In this document: positions 62,304-64,000 of the stretch, piece by piece | How the letters are laid out: every line of letters begins with the position of its first letter | Numbering within the stretch: the stretch's first letter is position 1 | DNA from: Tetrahymena thermophila SB210 | Taxonomy: Eukaryota; Ciliophora; Oligohymenophorea; Hymenostomatida; Tetrahymenidae | Direction: 5' to 3' | NCBI RefSeq assembly: GCF_000189635.1 | Contig: NW_002476507.1 | Span: 620,001 to 684,000, forward strand | Length of the DNA stretch: 64,000 nucleotides | Made by a program: the position numbers and the translations under genes | The notes under the pieces: model-generated | Seen by the model: the letters and a program-made list of their open reading frames with translations, nothing else | Databases searched by the model: none | What the model was told of the DNA's origin: nothing

Positions 62304-64000
62304 TCATTCAAAATCAGAAGAAATATTATCCTTCAACGAAACATTTCTTTTTTCAATCACAAATTTAGTATCTTGTTCCAAACTATTCTTAAATTAGTGC
62401 TCGTGAATATCTTAGCTCAAAGCATCGTCACTGGATATTTAGATTTTAAAATTGTTTTTTGTAAGATTCTTAGAAGTGCTTCGATTGAGATTGGATTAAT
62501 CACCATCACCTTTTCTATCTTCTAATATTTCTGAAAGTAAATTGTTGGTATTTTTTCCTTAAACTTCATCTTCATCGTCCTCATCAAGTTATTCCTAAAA
62601 ATTTTTAGAGGAGCGCTGTCTATCCTTTAGATATTAAATCATCAAGCTTAAAAACATCAAAGATATGCACAATGGTTATACCACAGTGCTTGAATCCGTC
62701 CAATTTTATGGTTCTTTATTAAATATATTAAACAGTGCATTTACTATCCTATCTAAAGCAGAGAATATAGGAATAATTAAATATGAAAAATCACCATATC
62801 TCAATAGATCAAAAACCAAAACAATAGGTACTCCAACCTAATAGGTGCAGTAAAAGCTAAATTCAAAGGCTCCAACAAGTATTTCATAAGCTAATTAAGG
62901 AATTATACCATAATAGTAAAGCAATGAAGAAATATAGGAAATTGATAATCCTATAGCACTGCAAATAGCCATTCTTAGTGTAAATTCTTGGTTACGGACA
63001 TCAAGTATTATTCCAAGAGCAACTATCCCACCTATACCTCCCAATCCGAACATTCCTAAATAAAAGATATATTTACTGAAATCTTATTGATCAATAAATG
63101 GCTAAAGTGATCCTAACAATTAATTTCTTGTGTACCAATCAAATAATTTTAAGCAAATGGAAGATATAAAAAAGAAAAGCAGATGTTTTAGTTATGGTAG
63201 CTATTTAAAAAAATTTATTTTTGGAGCATCGTTATCATCTTCATAAACTTTTTTAACAAATGATTAGTTCAGTCCCCAAACATTTTAAATAATTCCTCCT
63301 TATTAATTCTAATGTTTTTCCTTTTTCTATTCTTAATTAGCTTCACTCTGATCTTACTAGCCTTCATCATCTTCATTAACAATACTTAACCCCATAATAC
63401 TAGGTTTACCCTGGATAATTAAACCTAATATTGTACTAAGTAGTAAACAAATAAACATAATTCTGTCTTTAACATCATTTATTTCTAATATAAATTTAAA
63501 AGTAATAAATTAATTTTGAAGTTAAAATATTTAAAATATTTAAGCTAAAAAATTTTTTTAATTCACAAAATCTAAAACATTAATTTTAAATTAACATTTT
63601 AAAGCCTTCATAATTAACACTACTTTTTAAAGCGAATCTTCAAATCATTTATTTAAAATGAGCAATACAAAATTTTAATTTATGTTATTATTTAAATCTA
63701 TAATAAAATGAAAAAATAATAACACAAATATCATATACCTTAATTTGCAATTCCTTGGTCCCAATAAACTGTTAGTATACTGAAAAATTCATTTAAGAAG
63801 TAGGTTAAACCAACACAAAGTACTAGCTTTTTATTACTATACCAATTTTTCATCATAACTAGAAGTCTACCAAAGAGAATAGACCTACTTAAGGCAAAAA
63901 ATATAGTAATGAAATATCTTTTATTTATTAAAAATAATATATTTTCCTTCCTTTTGTCTAATTGTAAGAGATAAAAAATTTACTGCAAGAAGATATTTGA
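62304..64000 (-). CDS. MFS-type membrane transporter, C-terminal part (runs off window)
   Basis: Exons seen: 64000-63984 (partial), 63917-63739, 63484-62304, stop TGA at 62304-62306; 459 codons visible. Helices include YFITIFFALSRSILFGRLLV, LVLCVGLTYFLNEFFSIL, RIMFICLLLSTILGLII, then a charged central loop (NEDDEGQQDQSEANQEQKK) and in the second half LFFISSICLKLFDWY, YIFYLGMFGLGGIGGIVALG, MAICSAIGLSISYISSLLYY, YEILVGAFEFSFYCTYQVGV and LIIPIFSALDRIVNALFN. Two helical halves around a cytoplasmic loop fit a major facilitator transporter; the GMFGLGGIGGIVALGIILD segment matches the usual helix with following Asp/Arg. The C-terminal ~130 residues are an acidic, Ser-rich cytoplasmic tail. The substrate cannot be told. 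Confidence 0.65.

Noticed and set aside
1..64000. Telomeres, telomerase RNA, transposons, CRISPR or bacterial contamination
   Set aside because: No GGGGTT/CCCCAA repeats, no CAACCCCAA template, no transposase-like frames and no spaced repeats; every recognised gene uses the ciliate code and introns.

Overview
The window looks like macronuclear-type nuclear DNA of a ciliate, most likely Tetrahymena or a close oligohymenophorean relative. It is very AT-rich. Genes read through only if TAA and TAG are glutamine and TGA is the sole stop; well-conserved proteins (casein kinase 1, DUF924, FUN14, strumpellin) need this code. Introns are GT-AG, mostly 50-170 nt, with GTAA-type donors and (T/A)AG acceptors, and they begin and end at positions that restore conserved domains. 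No telomeric repeat, bacterial operon, CRISPR, tRNA or transposon was seen. All exon models were built by eye; each one closes in frame to a TGA.

Left third (1-25,400): 3' end of a Gln-rich gene; a 5-exon tubulin tyrosine ligase-like enzyme with a long Gln/Asn tail (813-4677); a FUN14 protein carrying an EF-hand loop (6630-7037); a Ser/Thr kinase with a polyglutamine leader (7502-10071); two tandem mitochondrial pyruvate carrier genes of the MPC2 type (10980-11730, 12517-13403); a GC-richer, hairpin-rich locus that may be a non-coding RNA (14389-15053) followed by a 373-bp tandem duplication; two neighbouring pseudokinases, one PH-linked and one LRR-linked (17550-19939, 20676-22761); and a degenerate NCKX-like exchanger (23097-25389).

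Middle third (25,400-45,500): a coiled-coil/membrane protein; a full-length CAMTA transcription factor (CG-1, TIG, ankyrin, IQ) in 11 exons (28095-33519); an unknown protein; a DUF924 protein; an ABHD11-like alpha/beta hydrolase whose nucleophile serine is replaced by glycine (37132-39582); and three unrecognised genes.

Right third (45,500-64,000): a secreted-type polyglutamine protein; a small probable mitochondrial protein; the WASH complex subunit strumpellin in 22 exons (51730-56725); a casein kinase 1 ending in a CaaX-like CSIF (57108-58793); a third pseudokinase with a C-terminal FHA-like domain (59678-61149); and the 3' part of an MFS-type transporter running off the end.

The genes are independent eukaryotic units rather than an operon. 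Recurring themes are catalytically altered paralogues (three pseudokinases, a pseudo-hydrolase, a pseudo-exchanger) and calcium-linked proteins (CAMTA, EF-hand FUN14, exchanger-like protein). The most unusual items are the structured GC-rich locus and the pseudoenzymes.
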